From NCBI RefSeq assembly GCF_030817195.1, contig NZ_JAUSYZ010000001.1, positions 3,038,001 to 3,102,000 of the forward strand: a stretch of 64,000 nucleotides of DNA. The letters run 5' to 3'. Within the stretch, counting starts at the first letter, position 1; each line of letters opens with the position of its first letter. This stretch comes from Arthrobacter globiformis (GTDB lineage: Bacteria > Actinomycetota > Actinomycetes > Actinomycetales > Micrococcaceae). Both the position numbers and the translations under genes were made by a program. Below the pieces are notes generated by a model, which worked only from the letters and a program-made list of their open reading frames with translations, did no database searches and was not told where the DNA came from. Shown in pieces: positions 21,344 through 29,164 of this stretch.

Positions 21344-21385
21344 GCCGGCAGGGCACCTTCCGCACCGCGAAGGCGCCCTGCCGGC
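21344..21385 (+). terminator. terminator or attenuator between pgk and tpiA
   Basis: A 17-bp stem with one mismatch, left arm 21344-21360 and right arm 21369-21385, encloses an 8-nt loop. The core is GCCGGCAGGGC/GCCCTGCCGGC. Confidence 0.75.
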
Positions 21386-21429
21386 TGTTCACATGATCAG
21401 CACATTTGACCGGCATTTTTGGAGAACAC

Positions 21430-22245
21430 GTGACTACGTCAACCAACGGCACCTTTGACCGCACGCCTTTGATCGCAGGCAACTGGAAGATGAACATGGA
21501 CCACGTCCAGGGCATCACCCTCCTGCAGAAGCTGGCCTGGACACTGTCCGACGCCAAGCACGACTACAGCCGCGTGGAAGCCGCTGTCTTCCCGCCCTTC
21601 ACCGACCTCCGCGGGGTGCAGACCCTCGTCCAAGGCGACGAACTGGACATCGCCTACGGCGGCCAGGACCTGTCCCAGTTCGACTCAGGCGCCTACACCG
21701 GGGACATCTCGGGCCAGTTCCTGAACAAGCTCGGCTGCAAGTATGTCCTCGTCGGCCACAGCGAACGCCGCACCATCCACGCTGAGTCCGACGAAGTCCT
21801 CAATGCCAAGGTCAAGGCGGCCTACCGGCACAACGTCATCCCCGTCCTGTGCGTCGGGGAAGGCCTTGAGATCCGCCAGGCCGGCACTCACGTCCAGCAC
21901 ACGCTGGACCAGCTCCGCGCCGACGTCGAAGGCCTCACCGCCGAGCAGGCGGCCGAGCTCGTCGTCGCCTATGAGCCCGTCTGGGCCATCGGCACCGGCG
22001 AGGTTGCAGGCCCGGAGGACGCCCAGGAAATGTGCGCCGCGATCCGTGCCGAACTCGCCGAACTGTTCGACGCCGACGTGGCCGCCAAGGTCCGCCTGCT
22101 GTACGGCGGTTCGGTCAAGGCCAGCAACGCTGCCGCCATCCTCAAGGAACGCGACGTCGACGGCGTGCTGGTGGGCGGCGCCAGCCTTGATCCCGCTGAG
22201 TTTGCTAATATTGTCAAGTTCGAGAGCCACCTCGTAACGGACTAG
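21430..22245 (+). CDS. tpiA: triosephosphate isomerase
   Basis: This 271-aa TIM-barrel enzyme interconverts dihydroxyacetone phosphate and glyceraldehyde 3-phosphate. It shows AGNWKMN (catalytic Lys), VGHSERR (catalytic His) and AYEPVWAIGTG (catalytic Glu), then the phosphate loop LYGGSVK. I chose GTG 21430 because GGAGA lies at 21421-21425; a TTG at 21406 is in frame but lacks a ribosome-binding site. secG follows 49 nt later. Confidence 0.96.
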   Translation: MTTSTNGTFDRTPLIAGNWKMNMDHVQGITLLQKLAWTLSDAKHDYSRVEAAVFPPFTDLRGVQTLVQGDELDIAYGGQDLSQFDSGAYTGDISGQFLNKLGCKYVLVGHSERRTIHAESDEVLNAKVKAAYRHNVIPVLCVGEGLEIRQAGTHVQHTLDQLRADVEGLTAEQAAELVVAYEPVWAIGTGEVAGPEDAQEMCAAIRAELAELFDADVAAKVRLLYGGSVKASNAAAILKERDVDGVLVGGASLDPAEFANIVKFESHLVTD

Positions 22246-22294
22246 TCCGTTCATCTGGCGCGCTCCCGCATCCACCAACTTTGGAAAGGCCGTC

Positions 22295-22552
22295 GTGGAC
22301 GTTCTTCATGTGATTCTGCAGATCCTGCTGGGCATTACCAGCCTTCTGCTGACCCTGCTCATCCTGCTCCACAAGGGACGCGGCGGCGGCCTGTCGGACA
22401 TGTTCGGCGGCGGAATGAGCTCGGGGTTGTCCTCCTCCGGTGTTGCTGAGCGCAACCTGAACAGGTTCACCATCATCCTTGGCGTCACGTGGGGCGTTGT
22501 GATCATCGCCCTTGGCCTCCTCATGCGCTTCACAGGTGTCGCTGACTCCTGA
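22295..22552 (+). CDS. secG: preprotein translocase subunit SecG
   Basis: This 85-aa inner-membrane protein of the SecYEG channel has two hydrophobic segments (residues ~3-25 and ~55-78) and a Gly-rich loop GRGGGLSDMFGGG between them, the family pattern. It uses a GTG start with GGAAAGG upstream. It is followed by a strong bidirectional terminator. Confidence 0.95.
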   Translation: MDVLHVILQILLGITSLLLTLLILLHKGRGGGLSDMFGGGMSSGLSSSGVAERNLNRFTIILGVTWGVVIIALGLLMRFTGVADS

Positions 22553-22570
22553 CGCTGTCTCAGCCGCCCA

Positions 22571-22627
22571 GCACGAAAAGCCCGGCCCAGTCAGGATCTG
22601 TTCCTGATTGGGCCGGGCTTTTCGTGC
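22571..22627. terminator. strong bidirectional terminator after secG
   Basis: A 26-bp stem with a single G-T pair, arms 22571-22596 and 22602-22627, has a 5-nt loop. An AAAA run in the left arm and a TTTT run in the right arm allow termination in both directions. Confidence 0.9.
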
Positions 22628-22704
22628 CGCCAGGGCGAACTGCAGACTAAACTGTCGCTATCGGATCTAACGGCAGCGCCGCCATTAGCAGCGAGGGAGT
22701 TCCC

Positions 22705-23082
22705 ATGGTGCATTCCTCTTCAGGATTCCGCGGTACCCGCGTGGGTGTCATCCAAGGGGCCGGATTGAAGAACCAGGGGGATGACCCTCTCGGGGAGCCC
22801 CTGCCGCGTATTTGTGTATCCTATTGGTGCGCCATGGGACATGAGACGCGGCCTGTTTTTCTTAAGTTGCCAGACGACCAGATTCCGGACGTGTGGGACT
22901 GCCGCCAGTGCGGCCGGCCCGCGTCGCGCAATCCCGGTGCCGTGGTGCCCGGCGAAGCCCCGGAAGACGGCTTCAAGACCCACCTGGAATACGTTAAAGA
23001 GAGACGCTCCAGCCAGGACGCCGAAGACGTTCTGGCTGGAGCGCTGCAGCGGCTAAGAGCCAGCCGGCGCCTTCCTGACTAG
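22705..23082 (+). CDS. rbpA: RNA polymerase-binding protein RbpA
   Basis: This 125-aa actinobacterial transcription factor binds the primary sigma factor and RNA polymerase and stabilises open complexes. The core residues CVSYWCAMGHETRP, LKLPDD and WDCRQCGRPA are visible. The N-terminal tail and C-terminal sigma-interaction domain (EYVKERRSSQDAEDVL) are present. Its last 30 nt overlap the convergent pgl gene. Confidence 0.93.
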   Translation: MVHSSSGFRGTRVGVIQGAGLKNQGDDPLGEPLPRICVSYWCAMGHETRPVFLKLPDDQIPDVWDCRQCGRPASRNPGAVVPGEAPEDGFKTHLEYVKERRSSQDAEDVLAGALQRLRASRRLPD

Positions 23083-23883
23083 CTGTTCAGGAACGCGCGA
23101 GGCCGCGTTTTCGTCGATCAGCCACAGCGTCCGGGACCGGCCTGCGGGACCGGACGCGGGCACCTGGACGGGATTGGCCCCGGCCAGGGCCAGGCCCACC
23201 GCACCGGCCTTGTCCTCGCCGGCGACCACCATCCACACCTCCGCGGCGGTGTTGATCGCCGGCAGGGTCAAGGAAATGCGCTCGGGCGGCGGCTTGGGGG
23301 AGTTGCGGACCCCCACCACAGTAAGCTGCTTCTCGCGGATGCCGCCCTGCTCCGGGAACAGGGACGCCACGTGCGCGTCAGGACCCACACCGAGCAGGAC
23401 GACGTCGAACCGGGGAAGCCTGCCCGGCTCCTCAGGACGGTCATCCGAGGCATCCGCGGCGTGCTCGGAAGCTGCCGCCTCGCTGAGGCGGCGCGCGTAG
23501 TCCTCAGCGGCCTGTTCCGGTGATTCAAAGTCATCAGTCGAGCCGGGCACGTGGACCCGCGCGGGATCAACATCGATGTGCTTCAGCAGCGCCTCCTGGG
23601 CCTGGAACGCATTGCGGTCCGGGTCCTGGGAGCCCACAAAGCGTTCGTCACCCCACCAGAAGTTCACCTTGGCCCAGTCCACGGCCGGCGCGGCCGGCGA
23701 ATCGGCCACGGCTTTCAGCGTTCCGATGCCCACCGTGCCTCCGGTAAGCACCACCGTCGCTTCACCGAATCGGTCCTGCACATCCACGAGCTTGGTGATC
23801 AGGCGGGCCGCAATGGCGGCCATGAGTACGGAAGAGTCAGGATGGATGCTTACTCTGGGCTCAGCGCTCACTGGGACGGACAC
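23053..23883 (-). CDS. pgl: 6-phosphogluconolactonase
   Basis: This protein of about 276 aa belongs to the NagB/Pgl family and hydrolyses 6-phosphogluconolactone in the oxidative pentose phosphate pathway. Motifs include VLTGGTVGIGTLKAV, WWGDERFV and LLGVGPDAHVASLFPEQ. GTG 23883 overlaps opcA by 23 nt; GTG 23871 is an alternative start with better spacing from AAGGAG. It is the last gene of the zwf-opcA-pgl unit and converges on rbpA. Confidence 0.93.
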   Translation of the reverse strand: MSVPVSAEPRVSIHPDSSVLMAAIAARLITKLVDVQDRFGEATVVLTGGTVGIGTLKAVADSPAAPAVDWAKVNFWWGDERFVGSQDPDRNAFQAQEALLKHIDVDPARVHVPGSTDDFESPEQAAEDYARRLSEAAASEHAADASDDRPEEPGRLPRFDVVLLGVGPDAHVASLFPEQGGIREKQLTVVGVRNSPKPPPERISLTLPAINTAAEVWMVVAGEDKAGAVGLALAGANPVQVPASGPAGRSRTLWLIDENAASRVPEQLVRKAPAGS

Positions 23884-24802
23884 TCCTTAGATTGGTACGG
23901 GGCAGTCCAATAGTAATCACTTCGCCGAACACTTCGTCGGGGTCGAGGCGGCGCAGTTCTTCGGCGAGGCAGTCGCGGAGGCTGCGCCGTGGCAGCGAGA
24001 TCCGTTGTGCGGGTTGGCCTGGTTGGGTGAGTTCGGCGATGGAGAGTCCGGGGCGGAAAAGTTGGACGTCGCCGCCGGGGCGGGTGAGCCGGACCCGGCG
24101 GATGCCGGTGCCGGCCGGGTCGGCGACGATCGTGACCGGGGCGTCCAGGGACAGGGTGAGCCAGGCCGCGAGCAGGATGGTGCTGGGCGAGTCCGAGGCG
24201 CCTTCGACCGCGACAGCGGTGACGGGCGAGGAGTCGGCCTGGTCCAGGACCGCGGCGAGCTGGATGCGCCAGTTCGTCAGCCGGGTCCAGGCGAGGTCGG
24301 TATCGCCGGCCTTATAGGTGTTCCGGATGTTCTCCAGGGCCACCTGGGGTTCGGCCTCGTTCGCCGAATCGGTGATGCGGCGGTGTGCGATGCGTCCGAT
24401 CGAGGTTTCGGACGCGTTTTTCGGTGCCCCGTGTGGCCACCAGGCCACGATCGGGGCGTCGGGCAGCAGCAGCGCGGCGACGAGGGACTCGCTTTCCTCG
24501 GCGAGCTCACCGAAGCCGCGCAGCACGATGACCTCGGACGCGCCGGCGTCACCGCCGACCCGGATCTGCGCGTCGAGCCGGTTCGGCGCGGACGAGCCGG
24601 CGTCGGCGAGCACGATGATCCGGCAGGGGTGTTCGCGGCTGGCCTCATTGGCCGCCTCGATCGCTTCTTCCTCGAGCCCGGATTTGGTGACCACCACGAG
24701 GGTCAGGACGCGGCCAAGGGCGATCACGCCGCCCTGCTCGCGCAGGGACTGGATCTTCTTGGAAACGTTCGAGGTGGTGGTGTTCGGCAGGTCTACGATC
24801 AT
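23861..24802 (-). CDS. opcA: glucose-6-phosphate dehydrogenase assembly protein OpcA
   Basis: This 313-aa protein is needed for assembly or redox activation of glucose-6-phosphate dehydrogenase in cyanobacteria and actinobacteria. It begins MIVDLPNTTTSNVSKKIQ and contains the OpcA segments PDAPIVAWWPHGAP and RIAHRRITD. Its ATG overlaps the zwf stop by 4 nt (ATGA), so the two are translationally coupled. Confidence 0.94.
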   Translation of the reverse strand: MIVDLPNTTTSNVSKKIQSLREQGGVIALGRVLTLVVVTKSGLEEEAIEAANEASREHPCRIIVLADAGSSAPNRLDAQIRVGGDAGASEVIVLRGFGELAEESESLVAALLLPDAPIVAWWPHGAPKNASETSIGRIAHRRITDSANEAEPQVALENIRNTYKAGDTDLAWTRLTNWRIQLAAVLDQADSSPVTAVAVEGASDSPSTILLAAWLTLSLDAPVTIVADPAGTGIRRVRLTRPGGDVQLFRPGLSIAELTQPGQPAQRISLPRRSLRDCLAEELRRLDPDEVFGEVITIGLPRTNLRSVRPSER

Positions 24803-26358
24803 GGCCTTCTCCAGGTGCGTCCGTCGCGGGCGAGCAGCTCGTCAGCCGAGGCCGGGCCCCAGCTGCCGGGCGCGTACGGCTCGGGCTGTTCGCCCAGGCC
24901 GGCCCAGTACTCTTCGAAGGGGTCCAGGATCTTCCAGGACAGCTCCACTTCCTCGTGCCGCGGGAACAGCGGCGGCTCACCGAGGAGCACGTCCAGGATC
25001 AGCCGCTCGTAGGCTTCGGGGCTGGACTCGGTGAACGAGTGCCCGTAGCCGAAGTCCATCGTCACGTCCCGGACCTCCATCTGGGTGCCGGGGACCTTGG
25101 ACCCGAACCGGATCGTGGCGCCCTCGTCGGGCTGGACCCGGATCACCACGGCGTTCTGCCCGAAATCGTCGTCGCTGTGGTCCCGGAACAGCAGGTTCGG
25201 TGCCCGCTTGAACACCACCGCGATTTCCGTCACCCGGCGGCCGAGCCGCTTGCCGGCGCGCAGGTAGAACGGCACCCCGTTCCAGCGCCGGGTGTTGATG
25301 TCCACCCGGATCGCGGCATAGGTTTCGGTGGTCGAGTCGGCCGGGATGCCCTCTTCTTCCAGATACCCCTGGACCTGCTCCCCGCCCTGCCAGCCGCCCG
25401 CGAACTGCCCGCGCGCCGAATGCGTGGACAGGTCCTCCGGGAGCCTCACCGCAGCCAGGACCTTTTCCTTCTCCGCCCGCAGGTCATCGGCGTTGAAGGA
25501 AATGGGCTCCTCCATCGCCGTCAACGCGAGCAGCTGCAGCAGGTGGTTCTGGATCACGTCGCGGGCCGCACCCACGCCGTCGTAATACCCCGCCCGGCCG
25601 CCGGTGCCAATGTCCTCGGCCATGGTGATCTGCACATGGTCCACGTAGTTCGCGTTCCACAACGGCTCGAACAGCTGGTTCGCGAAGCGCAGCGCCAAGA
25701 TGTTCTGGACCGTCTCCTTGCCCAGGTAATGGTCGATCCGGAACACCGCGTCCTGCGGGAACACCGATTCGACGATGTCGTTCAGCTGCCGGGCGGATTC
25801 GAGGTCGTGCCCGAACGGCTTCTCGATGACCACGCGCCGCCACTTCTCGCCCTCGGCTTGCGCCAGGCCGTGCTTGGAGAGCTGCCGGCAGACCTGCTCG
25901 AAGGCCTTCGGCGGGATCGAGAGGTAGAACGCGTGGTTGCCGCGGGTTCCGCGGTTCTCGTCGAGTTCCTTGATCGTCTCGCCGAGCCGCTCAAACGCCG
26001 AATCGTCGTCGAACGCGCCCTGCACGAACCGGATGCCCTCGGAGAGCTGGTTCCAGACCGCCTCATCAAACGGGGTCCGTGCGTAGGACTTCACGGCGTC
26101 CTTCACCTCCGCGGCGAAGTCCTCGTTGTCCCAGTCCCGCCGGCCGAAACCGACCAGCGCGAAGCTGGGCGGCAGCAGGCCACGGTTGGCGAGGTCATAC
26201 ACGGCCGGCATGAGCTTCTTACGGGCAAGGTCCCCCGTGACTCCGAAGAGCACAAGCGAGGACGGTCCGGCAATCCGGTTCAGCCGCCGGTCCCGCGGAT
26301 CCCGCAAAGGGTTCCCGGACCGGACCGCTGACCTCTTGCCGTTCAAAGTATCTGGCAT
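24799..26358 (-). CDS. zwf: glucose-6-phosphate 1-dehydrogenase
   Basis: This 519-aa NADP-dependent enzyme opens the oxidative pentose phosphate branch. It shows the coenzyme loop GVTGDLARKKLMPA near residue 40, the active-site signature RIDHYLGKETVQN with catalytic Lys/His, and EKPFGHDLESA. It starts at ATG 26358, 15 nt after pgi. Confidence 0.97.
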   Translation of the reverse strand: MPDTLNGKRSAVRSGNPLRDPRDRRLNRIAGPSSLVLFGVTGDLARKKLMPAVYDLANRGLLPPSFALVGFGRRDWDNEDFAAEVKDAVKSYARTPFDEAVWNQLSEGIRFVQGAFDDDSAFERLGETIKELDENRGTRGNHAFYLSIPPKAFEQVCRQLSKHGLAQAEGEKWRRVVIEKPFGHDLESARQLNDIVESVFPQDAVFRIDHYLGKETVQNILALRFANQLFEPLWNANYVDHVQITMAEDIGTGGRAGYYDGVGAARDVIQNHLLQLLALTAMEEPISFNADDLRAEKEKVLAAVRLPEDLSTHSARGQFAGGWQGGEQVQGYLEEEGIPADSTTETYAAIRVDINTRRWNGVPFYLRAGKRLGRRVTEIAVVFKRAPNLLFRDHSDDDFGQNAVVIRVQPDEGATIRFGSKVPGTQMEVRDVTMDFGYGHSFTESSPEAYERLILDVLLGEPPLFPRHEEVELSWKILDPFEEYWAGLGEQPEPYAPGSWGPASADELLARDGRTWRRP

Positions 26359-26373
26359 GGTTTATTCGGTGCC

Positions 26374-28008
26374 TTAGCTCTCAGTGGCGGATGCTGCCTT
26401 GCTGGCCAGCGACGAAACGATCTCCTGCAGCTGGGCCACGCCCGCTGCGCGGTCGGTGAGGTGCAGGCGCAGAACGGGCCGGCCGTGCTCGCCCAGCACC
26501 TGGGCGTCACCGGCAGCCTGGGCCGCGATCAGCTCGCCGAAGGTGAACGGACGCTCCGGAATGGCGAGGTCCTGCGCGGACGCCGCGGTGACCTGCAGGA
26601 AGACACCGATGGCGGGGCCGCCCTTGTGGAACTGGCCGGTGGAGTGCAGGAAGCGCGGTCCCCAGCCGAAGGTGACCGGACGGCCGCTCACGGCGGCGAG
26701 GTCGTCCCGGACGCCCTCGAGCTGCGCGTAGGCCAGGCGGTCGAAGTAGGCCTGGACGCTCAGGTAGCCGTCGCCGCCCAGCTGCGCCAACAGCGCAGCA
26801 ACAGCATCGGCTGCCGTGGCAGCGTCGCCCAGCCACTCGCCGCCGCGGACCTCGATCGCGCCGTCGACGAAGGCAGCCGGTGTCGGTTCCGGCTGTGCGT
26901 CCAGCAGTCCGCGGGCAGCCACCTTGGCGGCTTCGACGTCGGGCTGGTCAAACGGGTTGATGCCCAGCAGGCGCCCGGCCACAGCGGTGGCGAATTCCCA
27001 CACCATCATCTGCGAGGCAAGCCCGCCGGCAATGGCAACTTCGTTCTCGCCCAGTTCGACGTCGGCATCCGCGCTGACGAGCCGGACCACCAGGACGTCT
27101 TCAGCGCCGGAGCTAACCTCCGGAGCGTTCGGCCCGGCGACCACCGGCAGGATGCCGGTGCCGAGCTTGCCCGTAGATTCGGCGATGAGCTGCTCGGCCC
27201 AGTCAGCGAATCCGACGATACCGGAGCCGTTCTCCGCGATGACGACCTTGTTGCGCAGCGGGTTGGTGCCGCCGAGCACTGCACCGAGGGCGAGCCCGAT
27301 GTTCTCGGGTGCGTCCTCGTTCAGGATCTCGGCGGCTTCCTCTGCCTCGTCCAGCAGGGCAGCGATGTCCACGCCGGCCAGGCCGGAGGGGACCAGCCCG
27401 AACGCCGTCAGGGCCGAGTACCGGCCGCCCACGTTCGGGTCCGCGTTGAACACGGCACGGTACCCGGCGTCGCGGGACGCCTTGTCCAGCGGGGAACCGG
27501 GATCGGTCACCACGATGATGCGGCTCTTGGCATCGAGGCCGGCCTCGGTGAAGGCGTGCTCGAAGATCCGGCGCTGCGAATCGGTTTCCAGGGTCGAACC
27601 GGACTTCGAGGAAACCACGATGGCGGTTTCCGTCAGACGGTCCGCGAGGGCAGCACCGACCTGTTCGGGGTCGGTGCTGTCCAGCACAGTCAGCTCGACG
27701 CCAGCGGTGCCGGCGATGACTTCCGGAGCAAGGGAGGACCCGCCCATGCCGCAAAGCACAATCCGGGTCACCCCCTCGGCCTTCAGGGCATCCCGGAGTT
27801 CCAGGATGCCGTCCACCAGAGGCCGGGAGACGGTGGCCGCCTCGACCCAGCCAAGGCGGATGGCCGACTCGGATTCCGCATCTGAACCCCACAGGGTGTG
27901 GTCCTTGGCGAAAATGCGCGTGGCGACGCGGTCTTCCACGAGGGCGGGCAGGTGCTGCTCAAGAGCCTTCCGGGCGGCACCGGTGGCGTCGTAGCTGAGT
28001 GTGCTCAT
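26374..28008 (-). CDS. pgi: glucose-6-phosphate isomerase
   Basis: This 544-aa sugar isomerase has two SIS domains: VLCGMGGSSLAPEVIAGT (~residue 87) and VVSSKSGSTLETDS (~156). It is of the divergent type found in actinobacterial tal-pgi-zwf clusters rather than the E. coli type. It begins 6 nt after the tal stop on the minus strand. It returns fructose 6-phosphate to glucose 6-phosphate, so the cluster can run as a cycle that yields NADPH. Confidence 0.94.
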   Translation of the reverse strand: MSTLSYDATGAARKALEQHLPALVEDRVATRIFAKDHTLWGSDAESESAIRLGWVEAATVSRPLVDGILELRDALKAEGVTRIVLCGMGGSSLAPEVIAGTAGVELTVLDSTDPEQVGAALADRLTETAIVVSSKSGSTLETDSQRRIFEHAFTEAGLDAKSRIIVVTDPGSPLDKASRDAGYRAVFNADPNVGGRYSALTAFGLVPSGLAGVDIAALLDEAEEAAEILNEDAPENIGLALGAVLGGTNPLRNKVVIAENGSGIVGFADWAEQLIAESTGKLGTGILPVVAGPNAPEVSSGAEDVLVVRLVSADADVELGENEVAIAGGLASQMMVWEFATAVAGRLLGINPFDQPDVEAAKVAARGLLDAQPEPTPAAFVDGAIEVRGGEWLGDAATAADAVAALLAQLGGDGYLSVQAYFDRLAYAQLEGVRDDLAAVSGRPVTFGWGPRFLHSTGQFHKGGPAIGVFLQVTAASAQDLAIPERPFTFGELIAAQAAGDAQVLGEHGRPVLRLHLTDRAAGVAQLQEIVSSLASKAASATES

Positions 28009-28014
28009 TGTGGA

Positions 28015-29133
28015 CTAGGAAGCCTTCCGTGCAGTGGCGAGGGCACCTTCAACATCGGCCAGCAGTTCCTTCCAGCTGGCAACAAACTTGTCCAGGCCTT
28101 CGGATTCCAGCAGGGCGACGACCTCGTTATAGGAGATGCCGAGGGCATCGAGGGCGTTGAGGGTGGCGTTCGCTTCATCGTAGCCGTTGGTGACGGTGTC
28201 GCCCGTGACCACGCCGTGGTCGAACGTGGCGTCCAGGGTCTTCTCCGGCATGGTGTTCACGACGCCGGGGGCAACGAGCTCGGTGACGTAGAGGGTGTCC
28301 GGGTAGGCCGGGTCCTTCACGCCGGTGGAGGCCCACAGCGGGCGCTGCGGCAGGGCGCCGGCCTCTGCCAGGACTGCCCAGCGTTCGGTGGAGAAGAGCT
28401 CCTCGTACACCTGGTAGGCCAGGCGGGCGTTGGCAACGCCGGCCTTGCCCTTGAGGGCCTTGGCTTCCTCAGTGCCGATGGCGTCCAGGCGCTTGTCGAT
28501 TTCGGTGTCCACGCGCGAAACGAAGAACGACGCGACCGAGTGGATCTTGGAGAGGTCGTGGCCGTTGTCCTTGGCCTGCTCCAGGCCGCTCTGGAAGGCG
28601 TTGATGACTGCCCGGTAGCGCTCCAGCGAGAAGATCAGGGTCACGTTCACGCTGATGCCCTCGGCCAGGGTTGCCGTAATGGCTTCCAGGCCCTCAAGCG
28701 TGGCCGGGATCTTGATGTGGACGTTGTCGCGGTTGACCTTCTTGTAGAGGTGCTTCGCTTCGGCGATGGTGCCGGCGGTGTCCCAGGCCAGGCGGGGGTC
28801 CACCTCGATGGAGACACGGCCGTCGACACCTTTGGTGGCGGCGGCGATCGGGGCGAAGAGGTCGCAGGCGTCGGCGACGTCCGTCGTCGTGATCTCGAAG
28901 ATGGTCTCTTCGATGGAGGCGCCTGCAGCGGCCTCCTTGGCGATGACGGCGTCGTAGTCCGTGCCGGAGGTGATGGCGGCGTGGAAGATGCTGGGGTTCG
29001 TGGTGACACCCACAACGTTCTTCTCTTCGATCAGCTTCTGCAGCGTGCCGGTCTTCAGGCGGCCCCGGGAGAGGTCGTCGAGCCAGATGGATACGCCGGC
29101 GTCGGAAAGCTGCTGGGTGGGAGTGCTAGTCAT
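28015..29133 (-). CDS. tal: transaldolase
   Basis: This 372-aa class I transaldolase has the Schiff-base Lys in HIKIPATLEG (~residue 140) and the N-terminal signature GVSIWLDDLSRGR. I chose ATG 29133, preceded by GGAG; the frame extends upstream over the transketolase end without a ribosome-binding site. It works with tkt in the non-oxidative pentose phosphate branch. Confidence 0.96.
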   Translation of the reverse strand: MTSTPTQQLSDAGVSIWLDDLSRGRLKTGTLQKLIEEKNVVGVTTNPSIFHAAITSGTDYDAVIAKEAAAGASIEETIFEITTTDVADACDLFAPIAAATKGVDGRVSIEVDPRLAWDTAGTIAEAKHLYKKVNRDNVHIKIPATLEGLEAITATLAEGISVNVTLIFSLERYRAVINAFQSGLEQAKDNGHDLSKIHSVASFFVSRVDTEIDKRLDAIGTEEAKALKGKAGVANARLAYQVYEELFSTERWAVLAEAGALPQRPLWASTGVKDPAYPDTLYVTELVAPGVVNTMPEKTLDATFDHGVVTGDTVTNGYDEANATLNALDALGISYNEVVALLESEGLDKFVASWKELLADVEGALATARKAS

Positions 29134-29164
29134 TTCTAATCTCCTTGAACTGTGGGGGAGTCTG

